Origin: a bacterium
Lineage (GTDB): Bacteria > Bacteroidota > Rhodothermia > Balneolales > M1805
Assembly (NCBI GenBank): GCA_006226965.1
Contig: SBGQ01000149.1
Coordinates: 1 to 60,182 of the forward strand
Reading direction: 5' to 3'
DNA length: 60,182 nucleotides
Position numbers and translations under genes: made by a program
The notes under the pieces: model-generated
Databases searched by the model: none
What the model was told of the DNA's origin: nothing
Seen by the model: only the letters and a program-made list of their open reading frames with translations
Shown: positions 35,291-44,391 of the stretch, one piece after another
Numbering within the stretch: the first letter of the stretch is position 1
How the letters are laid out: each line of letters opens with the position of its first letter

Positions 35291-37444
35291 TTATTTGATA
35301 ATGACAAATTTTCCACGCTGGATTTTGCCTGAGTTAAGGTCTTTGACAGTAAAGAAATAAAGACCTGTTGTTAAATTCTGTCGTGCCTCGGTTTGCAAAT
35401 TCCAAGCATATTCACCACCAGACATTTTTCTATTACTAGCTGAAAAATCATTAAACCATCTGGAATCACCAGTATAGGTTTCCGAATCGTGGTTTAATTG
35501 CGCAACAACATCACCGGATAATGTATACACTCTTATTTCAGCTTTTGACGGTAAGTTGTAGAACATGATTTTACGATTAAACTCATTTCCGCCATCCCAA
35601 GCAGCATTTACACGATATGGATTTGGATATACCCCAACTTTTTCCGTGAAATCAACATTAACCGGTGTACCGGGGAAAACCCGTACAGAGTTGGCATTTG
35701 GGCTGGTTTCAAGTGATTCTACATTTTCACCCTCGAATGAAGCGTCAAATGCGGTAACGGAGAATAAATATTGCCATCCGTTTAATAAATCGCCAACTTC
35801 GTATCTGTACCAATATTCAACACCCGGCTCATCATCAAAGGTGACAGGGGTGTTTAAGAGAACTTCGTCGAAACCATTATTGTTACCATATGAATTACCG
35901 TCTTTATCGAATTCTCGGATAACTTTTGCATTGGTAGCAATTGTTCCTTTTAAATCGTCGCCTAGTTTACTTCGATAAATTTTGTAACCCTCAAAATCCT
36001 GAATTCCACTAACGGGGTCAACAGACGATTCAGCTGCATTATCCCAATAAACAACCGCTTTGCCTGATTCGAGTTCAACTCGAATTTTAGGAGTTGAGGG
36101 GGGTTCTGGAATTAAAAATCTATCTAGAACTCCATTTCCGTTTATGTCTTCACCGGCATCTAATACACCGTTTTTATTTCGGTCTTCTCCTTCGAACGTT
36201 CGGTATGCACGTTCAACATTCTCTACAAAAAGTGATTTTGAATATGCATTGTCTTGGATGTTGTAATTCGTAACGTCTTGCAAATCATTCGGCATTAATC
36301 CGGCAACATAAGCCGTATAAACATCAATTGATTCACCTGCAGCAATTTTTCTGAATGGTCCTATAGAAACAAATGAAATATAGTTACCAACAGATGTGCG
36401 ACCATCTATGGCAAGTTTTCGTCGGATGGTGATATTTCCGTTCTGTGGATCGTTAATGGTTGAGTCCATGTTGAAAAATCTTGCCATTTTACCATAACGC
36501 TCAACGTCATCATTTGGGCGCTGGAAAACCCCGGAACCGGAACTAAATAACCAATATGCAGGGTTTACTCGCGGAACTCGTTCATTGGCAGCAGTCAATT
36601 CGTCAGCATTGTCGGGATGGAAGTTTCTCCCTTTGAAATCGGATCCTAAAATGGTTAGTCCGGCATAAGTGTTTAAACTCGGATCATCAGTTGAGCCGGC
36701 ATCAAACACATAAATAGTTTCTAAGGTGTCTATGAACCCGACGCCTAACTTGTTAAAAAAAGCAGAGCCGGTTTCAATTGTACTGTTTACGTTTCTGTTG
36801 ATAAGGTTTACGTAAAACCCTACATAAACACTATCCCAATCTACATCACTGGTGTTTGAAATTTTCCATTTTAAGATGGAGAAGTTTTCAGTAAATCCGA
36901 AATTCCAGTTGTAGCTAGTTAATTCAATGTCGGAGAAAAGTGGTTGTTCGTGTCCAAAAATCGGAATGGTTGAGGAACCTGTATTAATTGAAGTACGTCT
37001 ATCACTGAATTTCGCAATTAAATCCTGATGCGAAATAGCGTTTGGTGAGTATTGCTCAGAAGTTGTTAGTGAAGATCGTTCAAATATGGGTGTTCCGTCA
37101 TTTGTAAACTCAAATCCTGATGCACCGGTTGTAAAACCACCTGATGATGTAACCGCGGATGTAGAAACTTGTAATTGCCCGCCACCATATATGGCGCCAA
37201 TCCAAATTCCGCCTTCAAATAAGTGCTCTTGCCCTGAGTTTAGAGGAAATTGAAAACTTGGAGTTCCTGAACGTCTTGATACGTTTTGCGGGTTTCCAAC
37301 TGTTCCTACGTTTGTTATTGATAATCCGACATTACCGACGGATGATTCTTTGCGGTCGAATACTTGCTGTGCAAATGCACTTTGGTGTAAACCTATCAGA
37401 AGAGAGAAGTAGAGAGCTACTTTTTTACTGTGCGTAAAATTCAT
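35291..37444 (-). CDS. T9SS-secreted large surface protein (first gene of operon)
   Basis: This 717-residue protein has a signal peptide (1-25, ending AFAQQ) and a large unassigned N-terminal region (about 30-460) rich in beta strands. An Asp-rich EF-hand/dockerin-like segment follows (DRNKNGVLDAGEDINGNGVLD near 427-447), then an FnIII-like domain (VELESGKAVVYWDN ... FEGYKIYRSK) and a C-terminal T9SS-type domain (GVYPNPYRVNAAWDGG, IRVYTLSGDVVAQL, ending GKFVIIK). The same domain order, including the 'YPNPY'-type sorting domain, occurs in the protein at 56972. It begins the minus-strand operon; a GAAAACGCTTTT element lies about 95-106 bp upstream of the ATG. Confidence 0.8.
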   Translation of the reverse strand: MNFTHSKKVALYFSLLIGLHQSAFAQQVFDRKESSVGNVGLSITNVGTVGNPQNVSRRSGTPSFQFPLNSGQEHLFEGGIWIGAIYGGGQLQVSTSAVTSSGGFTTGASGFEFTNDGTPIFERSSLTTSEQYSPNAISHQDLIAKFSDRRTSINTGSSTIPIFGHEQPLFSDIELTSYNWNFGFTENFSILKWKISNTSDVDWDSVYVGFYVNLINRNVNSTIETGSAFFNKLGVGFIDTLETIYVFDAGSTDDPSLNTYAGLTILGSDFKGRNFHPDNADELTAANERVPRVNPAYWLFSSGSGVFQRPNDDVERYGKMARFFNMDSTINDPQNGNITIRRKLAIDGRTSVGNYISFVSIGPFRKIAAGESIDVYTAYVAGLMPNDLQDVTNYNIQDNAYSKSLFVENVERAYRTFEGEDRNKNGVLDAGEDINGNGVLDRFLIPEPPSTPKIRVELESGKAVVYWDNAAESSVDPVSGIQDFEGYKIYRSKLGDDLKGTIATNAKVIREFDKDGNSYGNNNGFDEVLLNTPVTFDDEPGVEYWYRYEVGDLLNGWQYLFSVTAFDASFEGENVESLETSPNANSVRVFPGTPVNVDFTEKVGVYPNPYRVNAAWDGGNEFNRKIMFYNLPSKAEIRVYTLSGDVVAQLNHDSETYTGDSRWFNDFSASNRKMSGGEYAWNLQTEARQNLTTGLYFFTVKDLNSGKIQRGKFVIIK

Positions 37445-37606
37445 TCAATTAAATCCTGAATCCAAAATTTTCAAGGACGAGAAAGATACCGTTATTCTCC
37501 CAATTCAAAAAATCTTAATCTTGATGTGCCTGTATTGTGAAAACGCTTTTTTACTCGATACTCAGCCAATTTTGTCGAAAATGAGCAGACATTATCATTT
37601 TGTTAA

Positions 37607-38434
37607 CTAATTAGAAGGAAATAGTAACCGAATTATTTCGGGTGTTAAGAACGGCTTAAGCTTGTTCCAAGAAAGAGTTACATCGGTTGCACCCAACACG
37701 TATGGGGCAATTTCATAGTTGTTATAATAAAAGCGGATTCCTTCACTCGTAAAGCAAAAATTTTCAGTTGGCTCAACATCGCCGGACTCAAACCAAAACC
37801 CTTGATCGTTTACAGGAATTTGTTCGTCTAATTGGCGAGTTTTGAAGAAATCAGATTTTAATTGACGGAGAAACTCAGGGTATTTTAAAGAGTCTATTAC
37901 TTCTTCGAGCATTAGCTCATTACTAAAATCATCTTTACTGATGCTAATTAATAAAACGGTGGAATTTGGGTGTGCGCCGCCAGAGTATGTATCAATTTTA
38001 CTTTGAAGCGAAATAAAACGAAGGCTATCCCAAAGCACACTTACTTCTAGATTGGAGTAAAAACTTTGCGAGGCCATATTCATGTCTTCTCGTAATTCTA
38101 GTCCTTCTTCATACTGAATTTTTTCGTGCTCCATAATTTGTTTTTCAGCATCAGCGGAAGTGATAAAATCGATATCAAATGATCCAAATCGTGTAGAATA
38201 TAACAGCTGACCGACCCATTTATCCAATTCTTCATTTTGTTTGAAAACGGGGTATTTCAAATCAATTTCATGGCAAAAACTGATTGAACAGTCACCTAAT
38301 GTTGTATCTATAGATTTTAAATCAAACGATAGAGGCGCATAGGTAATTACGGACTCATTTTTGTTCTGAGTACATGTAAATATGCCCAATAAGAAGACAA
38401 TAACTAAAAATTGATTCAGCTTACGAACGTTCAT
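37607..38434 (-). CDS. DUF3298/RsiV-like lipoprotein
   Basis: I start at the Met that opens NVRKLNQFLVIVFLLGIFTC, giving 275 residues and a proper lipobox (GIFTC, Cys near 21); the longer frame adds 15 residues inside the upstream gene. The periplasmic part has a DUF4163-like beginning (ISFCHEIDLKYPVFKQNEELDKWV) and a DUF3298 end (SKIDTYSGGAHPNSTVLLISIS, then EGIRFYYNNYEIAPYVLGATDVTLSWNKLKPFLTPE). RsiV-type proteins bind lysozyme, so a link to cell-wall stress is possible but unproven. It overlaps the M24 peptidase stop by 14 nt. Confidence 0.82.
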   Translation of the reverse strand: MNVRKLNQFLVIVFLLGIFTCTQNKNESVITYAPLSFDLKSIDTTLGDCSISFCHEIDLKYPVFKQNEELDKWVGQLLYSTRFGSFDIDFITSADAEKQIMEHEKIQYEEGLELREDMNMASQSFYSNLEVSVLWDSLRFISLQSKIDTYSGGAHPNSTVLLISISKDDFSNELMLEEVIDSLKYPEFLRQLKSDFFKTRQLDEQIPVNDQGFWFESGDVEPTENFCFTSEGIRFYYNNYEIAPYVLGATDVTLSWNKLKPFLTPEIIRLLFPSN

Positions 38435-39746
38435 GTTCAATTTCTTCGATTGTCTTTGGTACAGAAGATAAATTTTCATATCCGTTTTCAGTGGCTATGA
38501 TGTTATCTTCAATTCGAATACCGCCAATATCCATAATCGGTAGAATTCGCTCTTTAACTAAATACTTCTTGTATTTAAAATCATCAAAAGCAGGCTGAAG
38601 CAATGCAGGAATTAGATACACGCCAGGTTCAATAGTAACAACCATGCCCGGTTCGAGTTCTCTTCTTGCGCGTAGAAAACGAATTCCCGGACGATCGATA
38701 CGCTCTACACCTTTTTTATATCCGCCAACATCGTGAGTATCCAAGCCCAACATATGACCTAAACCATGTGGGAAAAACAGAGCAAAAATATTCGCATCCA
38801 TCAACTCATCCACATCCCCTTTTACAAGTCCCATTTCACGAAGTCCTTCTAAAATGAGCAGAGCTGCCATTAAGTGTAAATCTTCCATTTTTACACCGGG
38901 TTTAACAGCTTTAATACAAGCGTTGTGAGCATTTAAACAAGCTTGATATAATCCGGCTTGTGCATCGGTAAATCTGGCAGAAACAGGAAAGGTTCGAGTA
39001 ATATCACCCGCATAACCTTGATATTCCATACCCGCATCAACTAAAAATAACTCACCGGCTTTGAGCTCTGATTCTCTGCCTTGATAGTGAAGAATGGCTG
39101 CGTTTTTTCCTGCAGCATAAATGCCGTTATAAGCTTGTTCGTACACATTGTAAGGAAAACCGACACTCTCGAACATTCCTTTTATATGATATTCTTTCAT
39201 TCCGGCTTTGGCTTCACGCATGACTAAGCTGTGTGCTTCACTAGTAATTTTATTCGCCATGCGCATTTTTTCTAATTCCCACTCCGATTTGTTCACTCGG
39301 CAATCGGTTAAGGCCGGAATTAGACTTTCAGAATTGGCTTGGTAACCAAGATTTTGAATAAAGGCTGCTTGCGCATCAGTTAAACAATACACAACCTTTG
39401 GATTTTTCTTTTTTAAGTAGGTTTCAATATCGCTGTCGAAAGCAATTACATCGGGTTCGTATTGTTTTTTGTACGTTTCTTGTGGGGTGATGTAACCGTG
39501 CCAAACTGCATATTGAGTATCTCTTTGCGGGCTGAATAAGGTGTATTCACCGGTTTGAACATCAATAGCACATGCAAAATCCGGTTCTGTGACACCGGTT
39601 AGATATATGAAGTTCGATTCTTGACGAAATGGTAATTCTGTATCGGTATTGTATTTGTACCCAATTTTTCCCGATTGTAAAAAAATGACAGATGGAATGG
39701 ATTGGTCAAATAATGAAACGAGTTTTTTTCTGTGCAAGTGTAGCAT
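38421..39746 (-). CDS. pepP: M24 aminopeptidase P (Xaa-Pro aminopeptidase)
   Basis: This 441-residue cytoplasmic metallopeptidase removes N-terminal residues that precede proline. The N-terminal AMP_N domain (1-150, LPFRQESNFIYLTG, AVWHGY) is followed by the pita-bread fold. The five metal ligands are visible: D237 (DAGMEYQG), D248 (AGDITRTFP), the His of HGLGHMLGLDTHDVG, the Glu of VTIEPGVYL and the Glu of GGIRIEDN. It is coupled to the DUF3298 lipoprotein gene downstream and begins 2 nt after the HsdR_N-type gene, giving a three-gene unit. Confidence 0.92.
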   Translation of the reverse strand: MLHLHRKKLVSLFDQSIPSVIFLQSGKIGYKYNTDTELPFRQESNFIYLTGVTEPDFACAIDVQTGEYTLFSPQRDTQYAVWHGYITPQETYKKQYEPDVIAFDSDIETYLKKKNPKVVYCLTDAQAAFIQNLGYQANSESLIPALTDCRVNKSEWELEKMRMANKITSEAHSLVMREAKAGMKEYHIKGMFESVGFPYNVYEQAYNGIYAAGKNAAILHYQGRESELKAGELFLVDAGMEYQGYAGDITRTFPVSARFTDAQAGLYQACLNAHNACIKAVKPGVKMEDLHLMAALLILEGLREMGLVKGDVDELMDANIFALFFPHGLGHMLGLDTHDVGGYKKGVERIDRPGIRFLRARRELEPGMVVTIEPGVYLIPALLQPAFDDFKYKKYLVKERILPIMDIGGIRIEDNIIATENGYENLSSVPKTIEEIEHERS

Positions 39747-39748
39747 AA

Positions 39749-40663
39749 TTATAAACTTGAGCTAAAATGAACTAAGGAATCACAAATTTTTTGTGGACTA
39801 TCAAAAGGACTCATACTGATAAAAAAATCTACAGGAAGACTTCCTGTTAACCGCTTGCCTTTTTGATAAACCCAAACATGAGGGTGAATATCAGCAAAAG
39901 CTGCATCAACGTCCACATAAATCAACTGCTCATTTACGCCATTCTTGGTAACGAGAGTCCACCAAGATGATTTTCCTCTGAAGTCAGCTAAAAAAGAAGT
40001 GTGATACAGGCTATCACCTGATAAAATACTGGCATAAAAATGATTCATTTGATGATTGTCAGGCGCTTGTGAAAAAGCTCTATAACGAATCAGATTGCCG
40101 GATTTATGGTACAAATGACTTAAAAATGGAAGTAAAAGTTTTACACGTTCACGATCAATCAGCTTGCCGATAAATCCGCGCTCAATCCAATAATCAGCAT
40201 CGAGTTTAAAATCTTGATCGTGAGATTCTTGTAATGGAGCATGTGCTAAAGTCTTCCAGCCGGATTCAGTTTTTTCAAACCAAACATCATGTATGCCATT
40301 GGTAATTAGAATAAAAGGAGCTTCAATGGTTGTGTTATACACGCCGGCTTGCAGGGCTGTTTGGCTAGAAAGCTCAACCTGATTCGATTTGCACTCAATT
40401 AAAATCATAGGTTTAAACTGTTCATCGTAAACTACCAAGTCGGCTCTTAGAGTTTTATCTTGATATGCTGTTAAAACGGCTTGTTCACAGGAAATACGAG
40501 ACTTTTTGATAGCATATACATATTGCAGAGTTTCAACCCATTGCAGGCGTACAATTTCTTCGGGCCGTAAAACCAAACGCTTTTTAGTAAGCGGATTAAA
40601 AACACGTTTTTCCTGTTTTTCAAAAACGATGAGCGGATACTGATTTTGAGCTATTCCAGTCAT
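39749..40663 (-). CDS. Orphan HsdR N-terminal-type nuclease-fold protein
   Basis: This 304-residue cytoplasmic protein has the HsdR_N (PD-(D/E)xK) core in residues about 25-140: KKRLVLRPEEIVRLQWVETL, then LRADLVVYD with the metal-site Asp and PMILIECKS with the E-x-K pair, then ALQAGVYNTTIEAPFILITNG. The remaining half is unassigned. Real type I restriction subunits have a helicase motor, which is absent, and no methyltransferase or specificity gene is nearby. It is common in FCB genomes, so a DNA-repair or housekeeping role is more likely than restriction. It leads the unit with pepP. Confidence 0.8.
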   Translation of the reverse strand: MTGIAQNQYPLIVFEKQEKRVFNPLTKKRLVLRPEEIVRLQWVETLQYVYAIKKSRISCEQAVLTAYQDKTLRADLVVYDEQFKPMILIECKSNQVELSSQTALQAGVYNTTIEAPFILITNGIHDVWFEKTESGWKTLAHAPLQESHDQDFKLDADYWIERGFIGKLIDRERVKLLLPFLSHLYHKSGNLIRYRAFSQAPDNHQMNHFYASILSGDSLYHTSFLADFRGKSSWWTLVTKNGVNEQLIYVDVDAAFADIHPHVWVYQKGKRLTGSLPVDFFISMSPFDSPQKICDSLVHFSSSL

Positions 40664-40713
40664 GATTTGTTATTATATTGAGCCGAGTTTATCATCCATA
40701 ACACTAAGATAGT

Positions 40714-41130
40714 ATGCTGAGTTTAGAAGAAAAAGCAACTGCTTTACAACATACAAAGTTGTTTAAATATGCCGAAAAAACGGATTTATTGGTTTTAGCT
40801 GAACATCTACATGAAGAGTCTTATAATGAAAATGATATAATCTTTAATCAGGGAGAAGATAACGACACGGCATTTTTAGTAATTGAAGGTCGTGTGAATA
40901 TTTTCATTGATCAGATTTTGATGGCTCATTACGATTTCGGGCAGATTTTTGGCGAGCTTTCCATGTTAGATGGAAGTCCATATACGGCTTCAGCTGTTGC
41001 GGTAAATCAGGTAAAAGTGCTACGCATTCCTGCAAAAGTATTATTCCGAGCTTTTCATGAAACCGAAAATTTATCGGTAGCTATTATTAAATCTCTGTGT
41101 AAGCGTTTAAAACGCCATTTACTCGTTTAA
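40714..41130 (+). CDS. Single-domain cyclic-nucleotide-binding protein
   Basis: This 138-residue protein consists of one Crp-type beta-roll: LFKYAEKTDLLVLAEHLHEESYNENDIIFNQGEDND, then GRVNIFIDQ and the phosphate-binding cassette FGELSMLDGSPYTASAVA (about 84-101). The invariant Arg of the cassette is replaced (SPYTASA instead of PRSAT-like), so true cAMP binding is uncertain. There is no helix-turn-helix. It is divergent from the HsdR_N gene and its 3' end overlaps the converging yhdH gene by 12 nt. Confidence 0.82.
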   Translation: MLSLEEKATALQHTKLFKYAEKTDLLVLAEHLHEESYNENDIIFNQGEDNDTAFLVIEGRVNIFIDQILMAHYDFGQIFGELSMLDGSPYTASAVAVNQVKVLRIPAKVLFRAFHETENLSVAIIKSLCKRLKRHLLV

Positions 41131-42117
41131 GTGATTAATAAGCACTCTTCCGAATTGCTGACCGGATAAAATGAGATTAACTTCCTGAGCAAGTTGTTCA
41201 AGTTGAACTTCTTTTACAGTTTTCTCAGGAAAATCTACTTTCCAATCGGTAGCTAGATTTTCCCATAATTCTTTTCTTGCTTCATAGCCGATATGTCCGG
41301 AATCAATCCCAAGTAAAGAAACGCCCCTTAGAATTTGTGGAAAAACACTTGTATTTAATTCGTTTCCGGTAACATTTCCGCAAATTGCAATCACCCCTTC
41401 TTTTTCTGTTTTTTTGATAAGGTTTTCGAGCGTTTTACCGCCTACGGTATCAATAGCCCAATCGAACTGAGTGGGTAACAAGGGTTTGGGGCTTTCTACA
41501 CTGAGTTCTTCTCTACTCAAAATGGTTTTTACACCATGTTCAATTAGAAAGTCGTGCAAATGTGTTTTTCCGGTTGAAGCATGCACTCGAAAGCCTAAGT
41601 GATTTAATAACACAACTGCCCAAAGGCCGACACCTCCGGTTGCTCCCGTAACCATACAGGTAGAACCTGAATTCATCCCCATTTTTTCAGCTTTCCAAAT
41701 GGCCAAGGCAGCAGTAAATCCTGCAGTTCCCAGAATCATACTTTCTCTTAAACTGAGTCCGTCTGGTAATAGATGAACCCATTGAGCAGGAACACTAATA
41801 TATTCGCCAAATCCTCCCTGCGTATTCATTCCGATATCGTAAGAAGTGGCTATAACTGAGGTCCCGGGTTTAAATGTTCTCGATGAATCTTCAACAACAA
41901 TTCCGGATGCATCGATTCCAGGAGTGTGAGGGTAAGCGCGAGTTATGCCTTTGTGTCCTTTGGCACATAAAGCATCTTTATAATTTAAACTACTATAGTG
42001 AACGCGAATGAGAACGTCATTTTTAGGTAAATCAGAAATCGATAATTCTTTAAGTGATAAAGAATTTGTTCCGTTTCCATCACCTTCGCTTACCAATGCC
42101 TTGTATGTTAATTCCAT
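41119..42117 (-). CDS. yhdH: YhdH/YhfP-family quinone oxidoreductase (AcuI-like)
   Basis: This 332-residue zinc-free medium-chain reductase has an N-terminal GroES-like half with the family's VLIRVHYSSLNYKDALCAKGHKGITRAYPHTPGIDASG (about 34-72). A Rossmann half follows with the NADPH loop VTGATGGVGLWAVVLL (about 155-170). Characterised members (AcuI) reduce acryloyl-CoA; YhdH proteins are generally assigned as NADPH-dependent enoyl-type reductases. It is the last gene of the 11-gene minus-strand run, 9 nt after the thioesterase gene; a link to peptidoglycan metabolism is not obvious. Confidence 0.9.
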   Translation of the reverse strand: MELTYKALVSEGDGNGTNSLSLKELSISDLPKNDVLIRVHYSSLNYKDALCAKGHKGITRAYPHTPGIDASGIVVEDSSRTFKPGTSVIATSYDIGMNTQGGFGEYISVPAQWVHLLPDGLSLRESMILGTAGFTAALAIWKAEKMGMNSGSTCMVTGATGGVGLWAVVLLNHLGFRVHASTGKTHLHDFLIEHGVKTILSREELSVESPKPLLPTQFDWAIDTVGGKTLENLIKKTEKEGVIAICGNVTGNELNTSVFPQILRGVSLLGIDSGHIGYEARKELWENLATDWKVDFPEKTVKEVQLEQLAQEVNLILSGQQFGRVLINHLNE

Positions 42118-42126
42118 GAAAGGAAT

Positions 42127-42525
42127 CTATAAAAACAAGGCTTTGATTTCATCTGTTAATTCTAAGATTTTTTGTTCGCGCAAATTCATCACAACGAAGG
42201 TGATATCAGCATCAAGAACTTTGGTGTCTGTGCCTTTTAAAAAGATATCTTGATGAACAACTACGCTTTTATTTCCAATTTTTGAAGTCTGAGTTTGTAT
42301 GAGCAGTCGGTCGTTCAAAACCGCTGCTCTTCGGAAATTTACATTAATATTCACGATAACAAATCCGATGGCGTTTTTTGTAAGCCAATCGATTGTTTGT
42401 TTCGATTCGAGGTAGCTCCATCGAGCTTCTTCTAAGAATTCAAGATAGCGGGCGTTGTTTACATGTTGGTATAAATCGAGATGATAGCCTCGTACCACAA
42501 TTTCAGTTTCTGAAATTTCAGCCAT
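42127..42525 (-). CDS. Acyl-CoA thioesterase, hot-dog fold (4HBT/YbgC-like)
   Basis: This 132-residue hot-dog thioesterase has the FadM/YbgC-type motif DLYQHVNNARYLEFLEEARW (about 17-36). The Asp and the HVNNARY stretch form the catalytic site at the long helix; the FVVMNL segment ends the sheet. Such enzymes cleave medium- or long-chain acyl-CoA. It shares one base with the AmpG-like permease gene upstream and is followed by yhdH. Confidence 0.88.
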   Translation of the reverse strand: MAEISETEIVVRGYHLDLYQHVNNARYLEFLEEARWSYLESKQTIDWLTKNAIGFVIVNINVNFRRAAVLNDRLLIQTQTSKIGNKSVVVHQDIFLKGTDTKVLDADITFVVMNLREQKILELTDEIKALFL

Positions 42526-44390
42526 TATTCAGCTTCCTTTTTTCCGTAATTAGGATCTACTTTAATCAGTTTTGATACCCAGAATGCAGGTATAGTTGCA
42601 ATAAGAACCCAAATAAAAAAGTTTTCATAACCAACCAAAGATTGAATCCAACCGCTTATCATTCCCGGGAGCATCATTCCAAGTGCCATAAAACCTGTAC
42701 AGATGGCATAATGTGCAGTTTGGTGTTCGCCTTGAGCCACATATAACATATAAAGCATGTATGCGGTGAAGCCAAATCCGTAACCAAATTGTTCAAACGC
42801 AACTGCTAAATTCACCATTACAAACGATTCCGGCGTGTACACTGATAATAACCAGTAAGCGATGTTCGGGAAGTTCATTGCAATAACCATTGGCCATAGC
42901 CATTTTTTAAGTCCGTCTTTAGCTGCAAGGAATCCACCTAAAAGTCCGCCCACTGTCAGTGCCAAAATTCCGACTGTTCCATATACAAAGCCGACTTCTC
43001 CGGTTGTTAATGCCAGGCCGCCGGCTTCTTGAGCATCTAATAAAAACGGTGAAGCCAATTTTACAATCTGAGCTTCTGCAAAGCGGTAGAGCAATAAGAA
43101 ACTTAATATTAATCCGATGTCTTTTTTCTTGAAAAAGGCTCCGAATGTGGCAAAGAAATCAGCTAAAACAGAACGCCCGGTCTCGGAAATAGACTTATCT
43201 GTACTTGGTCTCGGAAGCGAGAATTTGTGATAAGCGGAAGCCAGTACAAAAATCCCCGTCAGAATGAAAAAAGTAATCGACCATGAAAAAGGGATATTCC
43301 CCGAAGTACCATTAAATGTAGCGGAACTTATTTTTTTGAGTTTTGGGTCTAATTGAATTACACCGATTGCCGCTTTTTGCCAGTTGTCTTTTGTAAAAGT
43401 GATGCGAGTTCCTTCAACCAATGAAATACTATTATCGCCATCGCTTCTTCCCAAATTTAAAACAACGGTTTCGGTTGGCTCTTGGGTTAAATGCAGATAC
43501 ACAAAACCGATATTACCGGGCTGTTTCTTAATAACTGCAATTTCTTCTTTCCCGGCAATGGCTTTAATACCTTTTTCAAGCGGAAGGACAACTATTTTTT
43601 GCCAAAGTGAGGGTTCCGACGGACCTGCTGTTTGAACCGTTGTGTTCGGATGAGTTACATCAGCCACTACAAAACCATTTTCGGCATTCCAGCTTTTAGC
43701 AAAACGCATTAAGGAATCTGTATTAGCTGAAACCTGAGTCGGAATCAAAATTTCAGATTTTGCCAGTTGAATCTCCTGACTAGTGAGCGTTGGAAGCTGT
43801 AGAGAATCCGGGTGAATAAATACCTGTTCTGCTAATTCTGTTGATGTAGAAACGGTAAAGTTAACTTCTTTTAAACCGGTTGATGTTTCGATAAATCCGG
43901 CTAATATGATGAGTAAACCTTGTCCTGTAATCATCGCCATGCGGTAAAATGTGCTTCTTATACCAACAAACCACGCCTGATTGTGGGTGTCTAAAGCATG
44001 AATGTAAAAACCGTCAGCGGCAATATCGTGTGTGGCAGAACTGAATGCAAGTAACCATAAAAAGGCTAAACTGTATTGGAAAAACGAGTCCATCGGAATG
44101 GTTAAAGCAACTCCGGCAAACCCGCCGCCAATGAGCAACTGCATGGTAATAATCCACCAGCGTTTCGTTTTCAATAAATCTACAATAGGACTCCAAAGGG
44201 GCTTAATAACCCAAGGCAAGTATAACCAACTGGTATAAAGGGCAATATCTGTGTTTGATAAACCTAAACGTTTGTACATAATAACGGAAACCGTCATCAC
44301 TACTACATAAGGCAATCCCTCTACAAAATATAATGACGGAACCCATGCCCAAGGATTCCTCTTCGATTGTGACTCTTGTGATTTACTCAT
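42525..44390 (-). CDS. AmpG-like MFS permease with large periplasmic insertion
   Basis: This polytopic protein of 621 residues starts like AmpG (VPSLYFVEGLPYVVVMTVSVIMYKRLG, then SWLYLPWVIKPLWSPIVD). AmpG imports GlcNAc-anhydro-muropeptides. Typical family members have 430-490 residues. Here residues about 168-367 form a soluble beta-rich stretch (GFVYLHLTQEPTETVVLNLG, RITFTKDNWQ) between the fifth and sixth helices, which should face the periplasm. The remaining helices resume at SITFFILTGIFVLA. Placement after GH3, serine hydrolase and D,D-dipeptidase genes supports muropeptide transport. Stop and start overlap or nearly touch on both sides. Confidence 0.8.
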   Translation of the reverse strand: MSKSQESQSKRNPWAWVPSLYFVEGLPYVVVMTVSVIMYKRLGLSNTDIALYTSWLYLPWVIKPLWSPIVDLLKTKRWWIITMQLLIGGGFAGVALTIPMDSFFQYSLAFLWLLAFSSATHDIAADGFYIHALDTHNQAWFVGIRSTFYRMAMITGQGLLIILAGFIETSTGLKEVNFTVSTSTELAEQVFIHPDSLQLPTLTSQEIQLAKSEILIPTQVSANTDSLMRFAKSWNAENGFVVADVTHPNTTVQTAGPSEPSLWQKIVVLPLEKGIKAIAGKEEIAVIKKQPGNIGFVYLHLTQEPTETVVLNLGRSDGDNSISLVEGTRITFTKDNWQKAAIGVIQLDPKLKKISSATFNGTSGNIPFSWSITFFILTGIFVLASAYHKFSLPRPSTDKSISETGRSVLADFFATFGAFFKKKDIGLILSFLLLYRFAEAQIVKLASPFLLDAQEAGGLALTTGEVGFVYGTVGILALTVGGLLGGFLAAKDGLKKWLWPMVIAMNFPNIAYWLLSVYTPESFVMVNLAVAFEQFGYGFGFTAYMLYMLYVAQGEHQTAHYAICTGFMALGMMLPGMISGWIQSLVGYENFFIWVLIATIPAFWVSKLIKVDPNYGKKEAE

Positions 44391-44391
44391 G

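Noticed and set aside
25623-37444. SusCD-type polysaccharide utilisation locus
   Set aside because: The TonB receptor has no adjacent SusD-like lipoprotein and no glycosidase; its neighbours are T9SS cargo and a PorV-like barrel.
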